A DNA stretch of 64,000 nucleotides from positions 248,001 through 312,000 of the forward strand of contig NZ_JACSWB010000207.1 in assembly GCF_016888135.1 (NCBI RefSeq), in the 5' to 3' direction. This document shows positions 44,749 through 57,603 of this stretch, piece by piece (position 1 is the stretch's first letter; each line of letters opens with the position of its first letter). A model generated the notes under the pieces. It was not told the origin of the DNA and did no database searches. It worked only from the letters and a program-made list of their open reading frames with translations. A program made the translations under genes and the position numbers. This stretch comes from Leptolyngbya sp. CCY15150 (lineage in GTDB: Bacteria > Cyanobacteriota > Cyanobacteriia > RECH01).

Positions 44749-47700
44749 CTAGGCTTGCAGCAGGAAGTCCTCGTTGCTAATCGAGGGACGTCCATTCAGC
44801 AACGCAAACTGGGTGAGAGCGCCGCCCGCCGTGGCCCGATAGGCCAGGGCACCGGTACCTTCGTTGTAGACAATCGCCGCTGTTGCTTCATTGACGGCTC
44901 CAATGACCGCAAATTCATCTTCCAGGCTGAAGCCGGAGGGGCCGGTTTCTTGACCGTTGTTTGCCAAGTTGATGTCGCTTTGAATGCGAGTGAAGACGGA
45001 TAGATCGAGAACGATGCGATCGGCATTGGTGGAGTTGCCCGCAGTGAACTCCACGATAGTATCCACTGCGCCGTCTAGAATATCGAAGACGAAGCGATCG
45101 CGACCGCTGCCGCCCTCTAGGGTATCGGTACCGCGACCGCCGATGAGGGTATCGTTGCCGTTACCGCCCACCAGGACATCGTTGCCATTGCCGCCCACCA
45201 GGGTGTCGTTGCCCGCAAAGCCATTGAGGCTATCATCGCCCCCAAAGCCAAACAGTTGGTTATTGCCCGATCCACCATTGATAACGTTATTCGCCTCGTT
45301 GCCAAAACCGTTAAGGTTGGCATCGGTAGAAATGGTCAGGTTTTCGATGCGGGTGAAGGGCTCCTGCCGCAGATCCACCTCGAAACCCGCCACAACCGTA
45401 TCAATGTCTGTATCGGGGCCATCCTCCACCACAATGTCGTCTTCCGTAATGATATAGGTGTCGTTGCCCGCACCACCCTCCAAGCGGTTGCGACCGCCAC
45501 CGCCGTCGAGGACGTTATTGCCGACATTGCCGATGATCACATTATCACCACCGCTGCCAGTACCGTTGACGTTGCCGGTGCCCTGTAGCTCCAGACGTTC
45601 GATATTGTCGCCCAGGGTAAAGTTGACGCTAGACCGCACGGTATCTGTCCCGCCGCCCGACGCCTCCACAACGGAATCGCGGGTGCTATTCACGATATAG
45701 ATATCATTGCCCGCACCGCCGATCATCACGTCATTGCCCAGACCGCCATCCAGGATATTGTTGCCGGAGTTGCCAATGAGGGTATTGTTGCCGTCGTTGC
45801 CCGTGCCGTTGATGTTCAGATTGGGAGCATCTTCGCTGAGGATGAGCTGCTCTAGCTGGGGTGCCAGAGTCCAGCTAATTTTGGCGATCACCGTATCCAA
45901 GTCCGTGGCGGGGCCGGTTTCGAGGATTTGGTCGAACTCATCATCCACAATGTAGGTATCATTGCCCGCACCGCCCAGTAAAACATCTGCCCCTTCACCA
46001 CCGTCCAGGATATTATTGCCGCTGTTGCCGGTGATCGTGTTGTTGCGATTATTGCCGACGCCGTTGATGTTCAGGTTGGGGGCGGTTTCGCTGAGGGTGA
46101 GGTTTTCCAGGTTGGCCCCCAGGGTATAGCCGACACTGGCAACAACCAGATCAATGCCCTCGCCCGCCAGCTCAATCACCTGGTCGGCGCTGCTATCGAC
46201 GATGTAGGTATCGTCACCGCTGCCACCGAGGAGGCGATCGCTCCCCCCACGACCATCCAGGATGTTGTTGCCTGAGTTGCCGATGATGGTGTTGGCTTGG
46301 TCGTTACCCACACCGTTGATATCCAAGTCGGGGCCATTATCCGTAAGGATCAGGATTTCCAGACTGGCACCGAGGGTAAAGCTCACGTCGGCAATAACGG
46401 TATCAATGCCGGGGCCGCTATCGAGCGTCACATCACCGATGTTGTCTACGATAAAGGTATCGTTGCCCAGCCCGCCGATCATGGTGTCGGCACCAACTCC
46501 GCCATCTAGGTAGTCGTTGCCATCACCGCCGCTGAGGATATTAACAAACTCATTGCCGATGATGCTGTTGTTGAGATTATTCCCCGTCCCGTTGATCGGC
46601 CCCGATCCGGCCACCAGGGTGAGGTTTTCCACATGGTCACCCAGCACATAGCTGGCCGTGGCTTCCACAAGGTCAATCCCTTCATTCAACCGCTCAACGA
46701 CGACGTCATTGGAGTTGTTGACCCGGTAGGTGTCATCCCCGCGGCCGCCGGCTAGGTAGTTGACCCCGCCGCCGCCATCCAGGATATTGTTACCGCTGTT
46801 GCCGATGATGCTGTTGTCGAGGGCATTCCCCACCCCAATTAGGTCAAGGTCTAGGCCATCTTCCGTGAGGATCAGGTTTTCTAGATTGGCTCCTAGGGTA
46901 TAGCTGATGCTGGCTTCCACCGTATCGATATCGGTGGCGGGGCCCGCTTCCACCACGATGTCATCAACGCTGTTGACCACGTAGACATCATTGCCGGCAC
47001 CTCCTTCCAGGCGGTTGCTGCCCGTGCCGCCATCGAGACGGTTATTGCCAGCATTACCGATGATGGTGTTGTCAAACTCGTTGCCGGTGCCGTTGATATT
47101 GTCTTCTCCCAGGAGAATCAACCGCTCCACTTCCACCCCAGACCCTAAGGTGTAGGAGGCGGTGGCAAAAACCACATCATTACCCTGACCAGCGGCTTCC
47201 ACCACCACATCACTGCTGTTATCGACAAAGTAGGTATCATCACCGGCACCGCCCACCAGGAAGTCGATGCCGCCGCCGCCCACCAAGACGTCGTTGCCAT
47301 CGCGCCCTTCCAGACGGTTGTTGCCAGCATTGCCGATGAGGGTGTTATTGCCGTTGTTGCCGATGCCGTTGATGTTGGCATTCCCGGTGAGGGTGAGGTT
47401 TTCCAGGTTGGGGGTGAGGGTAAAACTAACGCTGGAGATCACCTGGTCAAGCCCCCCCGCCGGGCCAGCGATGTCTTCAATCACCTGATCGCCCAGGCTA
47501 TCCACCACGTAGGTGTCATTGCCAGCACCACCGCGCATGATGTCGTTGCCGCTGCCGCCATCCAGGTAGTCGTCGCCGCCGAGGCCAATCAACACATCGT
47601 TGCCGCCACGACCGAGCAGGGTATTATCGCCGTCGTTGCCGGTGAGGGTATTGTCTTGGTCGTTACCGACGACGTTCAGATCCCCCACGCCCACCAAAAT

Positions 47701-50700
47701 CACCCGCTCAATGTTGGGAGCTAGGGTAAAAGACACGGAGGAAATGACGGTATCGAAGCCTTCACCCGTGCGTTCGGTGACGCGATCGCCCAAGGAATCC
47801 ACGATGTAGGTATCATTGCCCGCGCCGCCGGTCATGGTGTCATCGTCGGTGCCGCCGTCAATATAGTCATTGCCCTCACCGCCCAGGATCACATCGTTGC
47901 CGGCCAGTCCTAGCAAGGTATTGTCGCCAGCATTGCCGAGGATGGTGTTGACTTCCCCGTTGCCCACCCCGTTGATCGGATCTGCCCCTAGTAACACAAG
48001 GTTTTCTAGGTTGGGGCCGAGGGTAAAGGACACCAAGGATTCCACGGTATCGATGCCCTCGCCGGCATTTTCAAATACCTGATCGCCCAGGTTATCCACC
48101 CGGAAGACGTCGTTACCAGCCCCGCCGAACAAAACGTCTGCGCCTTCCCCACCATCCAAGACGTTATTTCCGCCATTGCCGCGCAGGGTGTTGGTTTCCG
48201 CATTCCCTACCCCCGTGAGGTTGGCTGTTCCGGTGAGGGTAAGGTTTTCTAGATTGGCCCCCAGGGTAAAGCTGACGTCGGAGATCACCAGATCTAGACC
48301 ACCGGTGGGGCCGCCCACGATTTCTGCTGCTACATCACCCAAGGAATCGACGATGTAGGTATCATTGCCGATGCCGCCGCGCATGATGTCATCGCCAACG
48401 CCGCCATCTAGGCGGTCATTACCGCCGCCACCGATCAGCACATCATCGCCGAAGCCGCCTAGGAGTTGGTTATCAGCGGCGTTACCAAGGATCGTGTTGT
48501 TTTCATCATTGCCCACCCCGATCGCTGCCGTGCCGCGCAGGGTGAGGTTTTCCAGATTAGCGCCCAGGGTGTAGGACAGATCGGACAGGACTAGGTCAAT
48601 GCCGCCGGCTGGGCCAGCGATCGCTTCTTCAACCACATCGCCCAGAGCATCCACCCCGTAGGTGTCATGGCCCGCACCGCCGACCATAATGTCATCGCCC
48701 GCACCGCCGTCGATGTAATCGCCGCCCTCGCCACCGATCAGCACATCATTCCCCGCCAATCCCAGCAGGGTATTGTTGCCGTTATTGCCGAGGATGGTAT
48801 TGTTTTCGGCGTTGCCCACCCCGTTGATGTTGGGGTTTAGACCATTGTTGGTGAGGGTGAGGTTATCGAGATTGGCTCCTAGGGTAAAGGACACATCGGA
48901 AATCACCAGGTCAATGCCGCCGCCGGCCGCGTTGGTGAGGTCTTCGACCACCACGTCGCCGAGGTTATCGACGAGGTAAGTATCATTACCGGCCCCGCCC
49001 CGTAGATTATCCGCGCCGCTGCCGCCGTCGAGGTAGTCATTGCCGGCCCCGCCGATGATCACATCTCGACCAGCTCCCCCCAGCAGCGTGTTGTTGCCGT
49101 CGTTGCCAATGATCGTGTTGTTCTCGGCGTTGCCTACTCCATTGATATTGAGGTTGGGGCCATTGTTGGTGAGAATCAGGTTTTCTAGATTGGCCCCGAG
49201 GGTAAAGGAAAGATCTGAAATGACGGTATCGATGCCGCCTAGGGGGCCAGCGATCGCTTCTTCCACGACATCCCCAGCATTATCGACAAGGTACGTATCA
49301 CTACCGGTGCCGCCGGCCATGTAGTCCGACCCGTTGCCGCCGTCGATGTAGTCGTTGCCAGCCCCGCCGATGATGCGATCGTTGCCGCCTAGCCCCAGCA
49401 GGGTATTATTCCCCTCGTTGCCGGTGATGGTATTGGCAACATCATTACCTACGCCGTTGATATTGCCGGTGCCGTTGAGGGTGAGGTTTTCTAGATTCGC
49501 ACCTAGGGTGTAGTTGACGCTGGAGATGACCAAGTCAATGCCCGGCCCCGTTGCTACCACCTGATCGCCAAGGTCATCTACCACAAAGGTATTACTACCG
49601 CCGCCGCCGATCAGCACATCCGCACCGGCTCCGCCATCGAGGATATTGTTGCCGGTGTTGCCGCGAATCGTGTTATTCGCCGTATTGCCGGTGCCGTTAA
49701 TGTTGGCATTGCCGCTTAGGGTCAGATTTTCTAAGGTGTTGCCGAGGGTGTAGGAAATCGAGGAAATCACGGTATCGAAGGGATCGGCACCGGTTTCTAC
49801 AACCACGTCTCCGCGACTGTCTACCACATAGGTATCAATGCCTGTCCCGCCGATCATCACATCGTTGCCCGCGCCACCGTCGAGAAGATTCCCTTGGGCA
49901 TTGCCGCGCAGGGTGTTGTTCTCGCCATTGCCCACCCCAACGACGGCCGTGCCCACTAGGGTAAGATTTTCGATATTGGCCCCCAGGGTATAGGAAACGC
50001 TGGAGGTTACCGTATCTAATCCCTCATCGGGGTTTTCTACAACGCGATCGCCCTCATCATCAACGAAATATCGATCATTGCCTGCCCCGCCGGCCATGTA
50101 GTCGGCTCCAGCTCCGCCATCGAGGGTGTTGTTGCCCCCGTTGCCGATCAGGCTATTCTCCAAGGCGTTACCAAAGCCGTTGATGTTGCCGGCCCCGGCT
50201 GCCAAGATCAGATTCTCTAGGTTGGCCCCGAGGGTATAGGACACCGAGGAGATCACCGTATCGATGCCGCCACCGATGCCCACGGCTTCCACCACCCCAT
50301 CCCCAGCGGCATCGACCACGTAGGTGTCATTGCCCAGACCGCCGATCATCACGTCATTGCCGGCGCGCCCATCGAGGATATTATTGCCATCGTTGCCGGT
50401 GATGGTATTGCGACCTGCGTTACCCACCCCGATTAGATCCTCAGTGCCGGTGGCACCGGTCAGGATCAGATTTTCTAGATTGGCCCCGAGGGTAAAGGAC
50501 ACGGAGGATTCTACGGTGTCAATGCCGCCGGCTGGGCCTGCTACAGTTTCAATGGCGCGATCGCCCTCATCATCGACAATGTAGCGATCGTCGCCCCGTC
50601 CGCCAATCATCCGATCGGCCCCTGCACCACCATCTAAAACATTATTGTTGTCGTTGCCAATAATGGTGTTGTTTAGACTGTTGCCTGTGCCGTTGATGGC

Positions 50701-53700
50701 CCCGCCTGTTGGGTCGAGGATAAGAATTTCGATATTGTCGCCCAGGGTGTAGTTCACCGTGGAAATCACCGTATCGCGCCCGGCATTGGGTGCTTCGATG
50801 ACGCGATCGCTGGTGTCATCGACGTAGTAGGTATCATTGCCGACTCCGCCGCGCATCTCGTCTACTCCTAGGCCACCCCGTAGGATGTCGTTGCCGCTGC
50901 CGCCAATCAGCACGTCATTGCCCGCACCGCCATCTAGGGTATTGCCGTTGGCGTTACCTATGATGGTATTGTTGCGATCATTGCCGGTGCCTAGGGTGGC
51001 TCCGCCCACCAGGGTTAGGTTTTCGATGTTGACATAGTCTGGTGCAGAGAGGTTGAGGTTAAGGCTGGAAATGACCGTGTCGATGTCCGTATCTGGGCCC
51101 GCTTCGGTGATGCGATCGCCCGCGCTGTCGATCACGTAGGTATCATTCCCCGTGCCGCCGATCATCAGATCATTGCCGGTGCCGCCATCAAGGAGATCAT
51201 TACCTGCCCCCGCGATGATCACATCGTTGCCGCCCCGTCCTTCTAGACGATTATTTCCCTCGTTGCCAAGGATGGTGTTGTTGGCATCATTGCCGATACC
51301 GTTTAGGTTACCTGCCCCCGGTTGCAGGGTCAGGTTCTCCAGATTGGCTCCTAGGGTATAGGAAACCGACGAAAGGACTGTATCTAGACCCTCATTGGCA
51401 TTTTCGATTACCCGATCGCCCAGGTTATCTACCCCGTAGGTATCATTGCCGCGGCCGCCCACGAGGCGATCGCTGCCGCCCCGACCGTCAAGGAGGTTAT
51501 TGGCGTCGTTGCCAATAATGGTATTGTTACCTGCATCCCCCACCCCGTTCACGGCTCCATCCAGCAATACCAATCGCTCGACATTACCGGATAGGGTATA
51601 GCTAGCGCTAGCAATCACCACGTCTGTCCCTTCATTGGGATTTTCAGTGACCACATCAGCGCTGTTATCGACGTAGTAGGTATCATTGCCGGTGCCGCCC
51701 TGCATCGTATCGACGCCAGCACCACCGATTAAGGCATCGTTGCCGCCACCGCCCTGCAGCAGGTTATTCCCGGCATTGCCGGTGATGGTATTGTTGCCGG
51801 CATTCCCCACCCCTGTGAGGTTTTCGCTACCGGTGGGGCCCACTAAAATCAGATTCTCAACATTGGCCCCGAGCGTGAAGTTTACATCTGAAACGACGGT
51901 ATCGAGACCCTCATTGGCATTTTCTACCACAATGTCGCCAACTTGGCGAACAAAGTAAGTATCATTGCCGCGACCGCCGATCAGGCTATTGCGTCCACCG
52001 ACGCCATCCAGCACGTCATTGCCATCGCCGCCGATCAGAGTATTGTTACCCGTATTGCCCAGGATGGTATTATCCAGCGCGTTGCCCGAGCCAATATTAT
52101 TGCCTGTGCCGACCAGGGTAAGATTTTCTAGATTAGCTCCCAGGGAATAGGATACGTCGGAAATAACTAGATCAATGCCTTCGTTCGCATATTCAACAAC
52201 GCGATCGCTAATGTTATCGACCAGGTAAGTATCATTGCCCGTGCCGCCGCGCATCTCATCGATGCCGCTGCCGCCATCCAGGATATCGTTGCCGTCACCG
52301 CCCACCAGCAGATCATCGCCGCCGCGCCCTTCTAAGCGGTTATTGCCATTATTCCCCGTGATGGTGTTGGCGAGGTCATTGCCCGTGCCATCACTATCTG
52401 CTGTGCCGATCAGGAACAGGTTTTCAATGTTATCGCCTAGGGTATAGGAATCGCTAGCGACTACGGTATCAATGCCGCCGTTAACCACCTCGATCACCAC
52501 ATCGCCAGCACTGTCTACGACATAGATGTCATTGCCGCGCCCGCCGATCATCACATCATCGCCGCTGCCGCCATCTAGGGTATCGTTGCCGTCGCCTGCC
52601 TCAATGCGATCGCTGCCATCGCCACCCGATAAGGTATTGTTGCCGCTATTGCCAATCAGGGTGTTATCTAACTCATTGCCTGTGCCCCGCAGGTTATTAG
52701 CGCCGCCTAAAATCAGGGTTTCAACATTACCTGCCAGGGTATAAGAGCGTAGGGTAGAAATGACCGTATCGGCTCCCCCGCCAGGCGTTTCCAGAATTGT
52801 GTCACCTTCATCATTGAGGATATAGGTATCATTCCCATCCCCGCCGAGCAGGGTATCGAGCCCGGCACCACCGATCAGCACGTCATTGCCGCCGTTGCCT
52901 TGCAGCAGGTTATCTCCAGCGTTACCGGTAATCGTATTATTTTCTTCATTACCAACGCCGTTGAGATTATCATTTCCCAACAGAATCAAATTTTCTAGAT
53001 TGGGGGCTAGTACCGTCGAGAAGCGAGTGATGACGGTATCAATACCACCACCTAGATCTTCCGTGATGGTATCGCCCAAGCCGCTAATGATATAGGTATC
53101 ATTTCCAGTGCCGCCGATCAGAGTATTATTACCCCCCACCCCATCTAGGTAGTCGTCGCCCGCGCCGCCCTCAAGAATGTTGTTGCCCGTGGTGCCAAGG
53201 ATGGTGTTGTTGAGGTCATTACCGGCTCCATTCAGGTTGCCCGTTCCTAGCAAGATCAGGTTTTCGACGTTAGCGCCTAGGGTAAACGACACCTGCGATC
53301 GCACCAGATCCAGACCCTCGTTGGCATTTTCAATTGCCGTGTCGCCGAGGTTATCGACCAGATAGATATCATCTCCGGCCCCACCGCGCATGATATCTGC
53401 TCCGGTGCCACCGTCTAGCAGATCATCGCCATCACCGCCCTCTAAGACATCATCATCTGCTCCACCGCGCAGCGTGTCGTTGCCCGCCCCGCCCCGGAGG
53501 GTATCGCGCCCGGTGTCGCCAATCAAGATATCGGTGCCATCCCCACCGTCTAGGATATCGTTGCCCGTTCCACCATTCAGGACATCATCGCCGGTGCCGC
53601 CATCGAGACGATCATTGCCAGCGTCGCCAAACAGGCGATCATCACCCGCATCGCCAAAGAGGGTGTCGTTCCCCCTATCCCCTCGAAGGGTGTCATCGCC

Positions 53701-54183
53701 ACCGCGCCCGCGCAGGACATCATCGCCATCCAATCCGCGAAGGACGTTATTGGCGTTGTTGCCCAGGATGGTGTTGTCTAGATCGTTACCCGTACCGTTG
53801 ATCGCCTGGTTTCCGGTCAAGGTCAAATTCTCGATATTTGCACCTAGCCGGAAACTAATAGACGCATTGACCAGATCGATGCCAGAGTTCAACGCCTCAA
53901 TGACGCGATCGCCTGCATTATCTACAACATAAATGTCATTGCCCGCGCCCCCTTCCATGCGATCGCTGCCGGTACCGCCGTCTAGAAAGTCGCCACCACC
54001 GCCGCCAATCAGCCGATCATCGCCCGCATCGCCAAGTAAGCGATCGCTGCCAGCACCACCGTCTAACAGGTCATTACCTTGCAGACCCAGGAGGATATCA
54101 TCACCACCCAGCCCAAACAGCCGATCATCCTCAACCGTACCCCGCAACCGATTGTTGCTAGCATCACCTCTTCTGACAGCCAT
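44749..54183 (-). CDS. Giant RTX-type calcium-binding repeat protein
   Basis: The 3144-residue protein is almost only repeats. Residues 1-90 are classical RTX nonapeptides (GGxGxDxLx). Then about 31 modules of roughly 95-100 residues follow, by hand count. Each has [11 protein letters not shown], a [22 protein letters not shown] segment and GNxxNNTIxGNxGNN, ending in more nonapeptides. The C-terminal ~140 residues contain DRFVF and [19 protein letters not shown], the end region seen in type I secreted RTX proteins. No enzyme domain or signal peptide is visible. It is likely exported by an ABC exporter and folds on Ca2+ outside the cell, as S-layer, adhesin or motility protein. The exporter is not in this window. 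The long tandem structure makes assembly errors possible. Confidence 0.85.
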   Translation of the reverse strand: MAVRRGDASNNRLRGTVEDDRLFGLGGDDILLGLQGNDLLDGGAGSDRLLGDAGDDRLIGGGGGDFLDGGTGSDRMEGGAGNDIYVVDNAGDRVIEALNSGIDLVNASISFRLGANIENLTLTGNQAINGTGNDLDNTILGNNANNVLRGLDGDDVLRGRGGDDTLRGDRGNDTLFGDAGDDRLFGDAGNDRLDGGTGDDVLNGGTGNDILDGGDGTDILIGDTGRDTLRGGAGNDTLRGGADDDVLEGGDGDDLLDGGTGADIMRGGAGDDIYLVDNLGDTAIENANEGLDLVRSQVSFTLGANVENLILLGTGNLNGAGNDLNNTILGTTGNNILEGGAGDDYLDGVGGNNTLIGGTGNDTYIISGLGDTITEDLGGGIDTVITRFSTVLAPNLENLILLGNDNLNGVGNEENNTITGNAGDNLLQGNGGNDVLIGGAGLDTLLGGDGNDTYILNDEGDTILETPGGGADTVISTLRSYTLAGNVETLILGGANNLRGTGNELDNTLIGNSGNNTLSGGDGSDRIEAGDGNDTLDGGSGDDVMIGGRGNDIYVVDSAGDVVIEVVNGGIDTVVASDSYTLGDNIENLFLIGTADSDGTGNDLANTITGNNGNNRLEGRGGDDLLVGGDGNDILDGGSGIDEMRGGTGNDTYLVDNISDRVVEYANEGIDLVISDVSYSLGANLENLTLVGTGNNIGSGNALDNTILGNTGNNTLIGGDGNDVLDGVGGRNSLIGGRGNDTYFVRQVGDIVVENANEGLDTVVSDVNFTLGANVENLILVGPTGSENLTGVGNAGNNTITGNAGNNLLQGGGGNDALIGGAGVDTMQGGTGNDTYYVDNSADVVTENPNEGTDVVIASASYTLSGNVERLVLLDGAVNGVGDAGNNTIIGNDANNLLDGRGGSDRLVGGRGNDTYGVDNLGDRVIENANEGLDTVLSSVSYTLGANLENLTLQPGAGNLNGIGNDANNTILGNEGNNRLEGRGGNDVIIAGAGNDLLDGGTGNDLMIGGTGNDTYVIDSAGDRITEAGPDTDIDTVISSLNLNLSAPDYVNIENLTLVGGATLGTGNDRNNTIIGNANGNTLDGGAGNDVLIGGSGNDILRGGLGVDEMRGGVGNDTYYVDDTSDRVIEAPNAGRDTVISTVNYTLGDNIEILILDPTGGAINGTGNSLNNTIIGNDNNNVLDGGAGADRMIGGRGDDRYIVDDEGDRAIETVAGPAGGIDTVESSVSFTLGANLENLILTGATGTEDLIGVGNAGRNTITGNDGNNILDGRAGNDVMIGGLGNDTYVVDAAGDGVVEAVGIGGGIDTVISSVSYTLGANLENLILAAGAGNINGFGNALENSLIGNGGNNTLDGGAGADYMAGGAGNDRYFVDDEGDRVVENPDEGLDTVTSSVSYTLGANIENLTLVGTAVVGVGNGENNTLRGNAQGNLLDGGAGNDVMIGGTGIDTYVVDSRGDVVVETGADPFDTVISSISYTLGNTLENLTLSGNANINGTGNTANNTIRGNTGNNILDGGAGADVLIGGGGSNTFVVDDLGDQVVATGPGIDLVISSVNYTLGANLENLTLNGTGNINGVGNDVANTITGNEGNNTLLGLGGNDRIIGGAGNDYIDGGNGSDYMAGGTGSDTYLVDNAGDVVEEAIAGPLGGIDTVISDLSFTLGANLENLILTNNGPNLNINGVGNAENNTIIGNDGNNTLLGGAGRDVIIGGAGNDYLDGGSGADNLRGGAGNDTYLVDNLGDVVVEDLTNAAGGGIDLVISDVSFTLGANLDNLTLTNNGLNPNINGVGNAENNTILGNNGNNTLLGLAGNDVLIGGEGGDYIDGGAGDDIMVGGAGHDTYGVDALGDVVEEAIAGPAGGIDLVLSDLSYTLGANLENLTLRGTAAIGVGNDENNTILGNAADNQLLGGFGDDVLIGGGGNDRLDGGVGDDIMRGGIGNDTYIVDSLGDVAAEIVGGPTGGLDLVISDVSFTLGANLENLTLTGTANLTGVGNAETNTLRGNGGNNVLDGGEGADVLFGGAGNDVFRVDNLGDQVFENAGEGIDTVESLVSFTLGPNLENLVLLGADPINGVGNGEVNTILGNAGDNTLLGLAGNDVILGGEGNDYIDGGTDDDTMTGGAGNDTYIVDSLGDRVTERTGEGFDTVISSVSFTLAPNIERVILVGVGDLNVVGNDQDNTLTGNDGDNTLLGRGGNDVLIGLGGDDYLDGGSGNDIMRGGAGNDTYVVDSLGDQVIEDIAGPAGGLDQVISSVSFTLTPNLENLTLTGNANINGIGNNGNNTLIGNAGNNRLEGRDGNDVLVGGGGIDFLVGGAGDDTYFVDNSSDVVVEAAGQGNDVVFATASYTLGSGVEVERLILLGEDNINGTGNEFDNTIIGNAGNNRLDGGTGSNRLEGGAGNDVYVVNSVDDIVVEAGPATDIDTVEASISYTLGANLENLILTEDGLDLDLIGVGNALDNSIIGNSGNNILDGGGGVNYLAGGRGDDTYRVNNSNDVVVERLNEGIDLVEATASYVLGDHVENLTLVAGSGPINGTGNNLNNSIIGNEFVNILSGGDGNDYLDGGVGADTMIGGLGNDTFIVDNIGDVTLDSGPGIDTVIADVSFTLGASLEILILTDNGPDLDINGVGNDQANTIIGNSGNNILDGRGGSDRLLGGSGDDTYIVDSSADQVIELAGEGIDLVVASVGYTLGANLENLTLSETAPNLNINGVGNNRNNTITGNSGNNILDGGEGADVLLGGAGNDTYIVDDEFDQILETGPATDLDTVIAKISWTLAPQLEQLILSEDAPNLNINGTGNDGNNTLIGNSGNNILDGGLGNDVMIGGAGNDIYIVNSTRDSVVEASGGGTDTVRSSVNFTLGDNIERLELQGTGNVNGTGSGGDNVIIGNVGNNVLDGGGGRNRLEGGAGNDTYIITEDDIVVEDGPDTDIDTVVAGFEVDLRQEPFTRIENLTISTDANLNGFGNEANNVINGGSGNNQLFGFGGDDSLNGFAGNDTLVGGNGNDVLVGGNGNDTLIGGRGTDTLEGGSGRDRFVFDILDGAVDTIVEFTAGNSTNADRIVLDLSVFTRIQSDINLANNGQETGPSGFSLEDEFAVIGAVNEATAAIVYNEGTGALAYRATAGGALTQFALLNGRPSISNEDFLLQA

Positions 54184-55134
54184 TATTTTATTTCCTTACC
54201 AAAACCTACTGACATTCATTTCAGATCAAACCGCAGTCTTCATCCATCATCTCTTGAACCCTTGATCGACTTAAAACCAGTGAATCATCAGGTCAGACAT
54301 GATAGTCCTATCTTGATCAACTTCAAGCCAACGACGTCCCTCAAGCATGAGCCAGCCTTAGGGTGAATATGGGCTGCTGACTGTGCTAGCTAAACGTGGT
54401 ATTTCTTAAAGTGACATTATTAACAGGCTAAGGTAATGACGTGGATCGCCTCTCCATTGAGGTGAGCGTAGAGCAGCCCCGTGGATCTTCTGGTAGGCAA
54501 AACACTGATGAGTACAACAGCCTCTATCTATCTACCCAACGTCTGGGCATGGTGTCATGAGCATGGGTTGTTGTTCTTTGCATGAGGTTACAAGAAGGCG
54601 ATCGCTTCTTGAAGGGGCAAACCAAGGCAAAGAGATTCTCATGATTGTAGCGAGTATCGTCGTCTAACCATGAGCTAGCTCCTGAGAGGGATACAAGTGC
54701 AGTTCATGACACTGAGGCGGGCTTACCTAGACTAGAGTCATAACCAAAGACACCTTGAGCCAACGTGTTTCATACCTGTCTTTGAGGTAGTCAATACCAT
54801 CAACGATTGCATCAACGATTGACCGTTGCCTTACCATGCAACCATGGCTAATGCCTATGTATGACTACTGTCTTCATACCTCCTTCATCTTATTGAGATC
54901 TTAGTGAAGCCAACGTTTGATGTCTTGTTCAATATTAAAGCAAAGTTCTAGACATAACTGCCATAACTCTACGTAGATAGTCTCTTGCCTCTCTATCAGG
55001 CGTCAAAACGATCACCGCTGCATAGCAAGTCCGCAGCCTTAGAGCCGTCAGTTCAGAGTAGGGACATGTTTCGGCTTGCTGGATGAACGCATCAAGATCT
55101 CAGCCTACAAGAAAATGACTTGGTTTTCGTTCAC
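54184..55134. other. Gene-free region upstream of the RTX gene
   Basis: About 950 bases with no convincing gene. It must hold the RTX promoter, but no clear boxes were seen. Only one full HIP1 site (about 54598) is present. Confidence 0.4.
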
Positions 55135-55569
55135 TCATGAGCCGTCCGTTTCTAGGATCGCCTGGGAGCCCTGCTGCTCTGCCTGAAGCTGCAAGACTCG
55201 TTCAATAAACCCGGTCGCATCCTCTAGGGTTGCAGCCAAATCGGTTTGACTATTGCCTTCAAAGGAAAACTCCACAGCACGACTACCCTCGCCAAATTTC
55301 AGCGTGGCCTTGGTCGATCGCCCTGCCAAGCGCTGCCAGAGCCAAGCCGCCAGTTTGCGAACGCTGTCTAGGTTCACCTCCATTTGCAGTAAACCTGGCT
55401 CGGTTTCGTCCCCTTTTTGCACCAAGCTTCCCGCTGGAGACATAGTTTGAACGGGCACTCGTTCAACATCTTCCGCTAAATCATAGAGCTGGCGGTGCAG
55501 GGTTTGGGTTAAGACCTCTAGTTCGTCAGAGTTGAGATCTGGATCACTCAAAGCCAAGGAAAGCTGCAT
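55135..55569 (-). CDS. EACC1-like small protein (orphan)
   Basis: The ~144-residue protein starts most likely at the ATG at 55569 (MQLSLALSDPDLNSDELEVLTQTL); longer in-frame starts to 55662 add a Cys/His-rich stretch that looks non-conserved. It has SDPDLNSDELEVLTQTLHRQ, then LLQMEVNLDSVRKLAAWLWQRL and TKATLKFGEGSRAVEFSF. This pattern resembles effector-associated constant component 1 (EACC1), a small component of bacterial conflict systems that usually sits beside a CHAT, caspase or trypsin effector. No effector is adjacent, and the upstream and downstream genes are unrelated. Confidence 0.55.
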   Translation of the reverse strand: MQLSLALSDPDLNSDELEVLTQTLHRQLYDLAEDVERVPVQTMSPAGSLVQKGDETEPGLLQMEVNLDSVRKLAAWLWQRLAGRSTKATLKFGEGSRAVEFSFEGNSQTDLAATLEDATGFIERVLQLQAEQQGSQAILETDGS

Positions 55570-56021
55570 GGTTACAGGTACGCTGAAACAACATTCACTA
55601 CTAGTGTGGCATCCAGGCTCTCGTTTGAGAACAGGGGTGTGATCCATCATAGAAGTGGACATCTAGCTAGAGGGCGATCGCCCCCCAAAACCTACGTCCT
55701 CAAGCGTCGTTGCCTATCGAGCGTTGCTGAATACAAGTATGAATGGCTCAATCCGCCCTCACTCTAGCCCTAGCCCTAGGAAGAGGGAACAGGAGTTCTA
55801 GCTCCCTTCTCCCTAGGGAGAAGGGTTGGGGATGAGGGCAAATCATCTATCGATTCAGCAATCGTCTATCGTTGACTCCGTTCGCCTCGACGCCCGTGAG
55901 GGATGTTTATTTGAACTCAGGATATTAGATAAGTATAGATTTTCTCTGATCGAAGCGATCGCCCCCCAGTATTCATAGCTACATGGCCATAATGGAGTAT
56001 GCTCACTCAGTTGTTACAACC
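55570..56021. repeat. Gap with dispersed C/G-rich repeat
   Basis: No gene. A copy of the dispersed repeat covers about 55751-55842 (CCCTCACTCTAGCCC...CTCCCTAGGGAGAAGGGTTGGGGATGAGGG). Its arms can pair. Confidence 0.6.
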
Positions 56022-57551
56022 ATGATCAATCGCCGTCACTTTTTGACCCTTGCTGGCGCAACCGCAGGGGCTATCATGCTACCCCGCTGTATTTCTTCAA
56101 CCATAAGCCGTGCTCAGCCCTTGAGCGATCGCTTCATCAGCCAAGGGGGACTTTTAGAGGTGGATCTTACAGCTAGGATGGAACGTCTTGACCTCCTAGG
56201 CGACGGTCGCCCCGTCCAGGTCATGACCTACAACGGTCAGATGCCCGGCCCGATCTTGGAAGCCCGCGCAGGCGACACCATCCGCATTCGCTTCACCAAT
56301 GGCTTGGCGACTCCCACCAATCTGCACTACCACGGTCTACATATTCCGCCCACCGGCACGGCTGATAATGTTTTTTTGTCGGTGCCACCGGGAGAGACCT
56401 TCACCTACGACTTTACATTGCCTGCCGATCATCCTGCGGGCACCTTTTGGTATCACCCCCATCACCATGGGCTGGTGGCCGAGCAGGTGTTTGGCGGTCT
56501 TTCCGGTGTGTTGATTGTCCGTGGTGCCTTGGATGACATTCCCGAAGTGCAGGCGGCCAGCGAGGCAATTCTGGTGCTCAAAGATTTTGACGTGAGTCAG
56601 CAGCAGGTAGCCACTCCTAGCCCTATGGCTCAAATGTGGGGACGGGAAGGATCGATCCTCACGGTCAACGGTCAGCGCCGCCCTAGTTTCACAATTCCCC
56701 AAGATGGATTACTGCGGCTGCGTATCGTCAACGCATCGGCTTCGCGATTTTATCGATTGGCGATCGCTTCCCATCCCATGCATTGGATTGCCAGTGATGC
56801 CGGAGCCTTGGAAGCGCCGGTGACCGTGGAAGAGGTGCTCCTAACGCCCGGTGAACGGGCCGAGGTGTTGGTTCATGGGACAGAAGCGGCGGGTGAGTAT
56901 GAGGTGCTTAACCTTCCCTACGATCGCGGTCTGATGACGATGATGCAAGGCATGGACAACCAAACCATTCAGGATCAGCCGGAGGTGCTGGCTCGACTCG
57001 TCTATGGCGATCGCACCACGGTGATGGCTCCACCCACTCAGCTTCTACCCATTGAGGCCCTGCCGGAACCTAGCCAAGTGCGGACGTTTGTGCTTAACCA
57101 TGGCATGGGTGGCGGCATGGGCGGCATGAATCAGGATGGTACGCAGCGCGGCGGCATGGGTATGCCGGGGATGAATGGCGGCATGGGCGGTATGCATCGC
57201 GGCGGCATGGGTGGCGGCATGATGCCGGGCTTTTTGATCAATGGTCAAATGTTTGACCACCATCGCGTTGACACCGAAGTCCAGCTCAACACCGTGGAAG
57301 ACTGGGAGATTATCAACGACGGCGGCATGGATCATCCCTTTCACATTCACGTCAATCCCTTCCAGGTGATCGAACGCAATGGTGTGGCGGAGCCTTACCG
57401 TGCATGGAAGGACACCGTGCTAGTGCCACGATATGAACGGGTACGTATTCGCGTGCCCTTTGACCAATTTTCGGGTATGACAGTTTACCACTGTCACATT
57501 CTTGATCACGAAGATCGCGGAATGATGGGTATTCTGGACATCAGAGCCTAA
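56022..57551 (+). CDS. Multicopper oxidase with Met-rich insertion (CueO-like)
   Basis: The ~509-residue protein starts at the ATG at 56022, opening a twin-arginine signal (NRRHFLTLAGATAGAIMLPRC). Copper motifs are in the normal order: LHYHGLHIP, TFWYHPHHHGL, HPFHIHVNPFQV and VYHCHILDHEDRGMMGIL, so T1 and T2/T3 sites are intact. Between domains, a Met/Gly-rich insert of about 45 residues (repeated GGMGG) resembles the Met-rich segment of CueO that binds extra Cu(I). It probably oxidises Cu(I) or phenolic or Fe(II)/Mn(II) substrates outside the membrane. An upstream in-frame ATG at 55983 is less likely. Confidence 0.88.
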   Translation: MINRRHFLTLAGATAGAIMLPRCISSTISRAQPLSDRFISQGGLLEVDLTARMERLDLLGDGRPVQVMTYNGQMPGPILEARAGDTIRIRFTNGLATPTNLHYHGLHIPPTGTADNVFLSVPPGETFTYDFTLPADHPAGTFWYHPHHHGLVAEQVFGGLSGVLIVRGALDDIPEVQAASEAILVLKDFDVSQQQVATPSPMAQMWGREGSILTVNGQRRPSFTIPQDGLLRLRIVNASASRFYRLAIASHPMHWIASDAGALEAPVTVEEVLLTPGERAEVLVHGTEAAGEYEVLNLPYDRGLMTMMQGMDNQTIQDQPEVLARLVYGDRTTVMAPPTQLLPIEALPEPSQVRTFVLNHGMGGGMGGMNQDGTQRGGMGMPGMNGGMGGMHRGGMGGGMMPGFLINGQMFDHHRVDTEVQLNTVEDWEIINDGGMDHPFHIHVNPFQVIERNGVAEPYRAWKDTVLVPRYERVRIRVPFDQFSGMTVYHCHILDHEDRGMMGILDIRA

Positions 57552-57603
57552 CCCGTTATCTCAACGAGGGCAGGCTATTTCATCCCTCTTGAGGATTGTT
57601 GCT

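Noticed and set aside
44755-54366. Many plus-strand open frames opposite the RTX gene
   Set aside because: They are shadows of a repetitive gene; their Pro/Ser/Leu-rich translations repeat with the same period as the sense modules.
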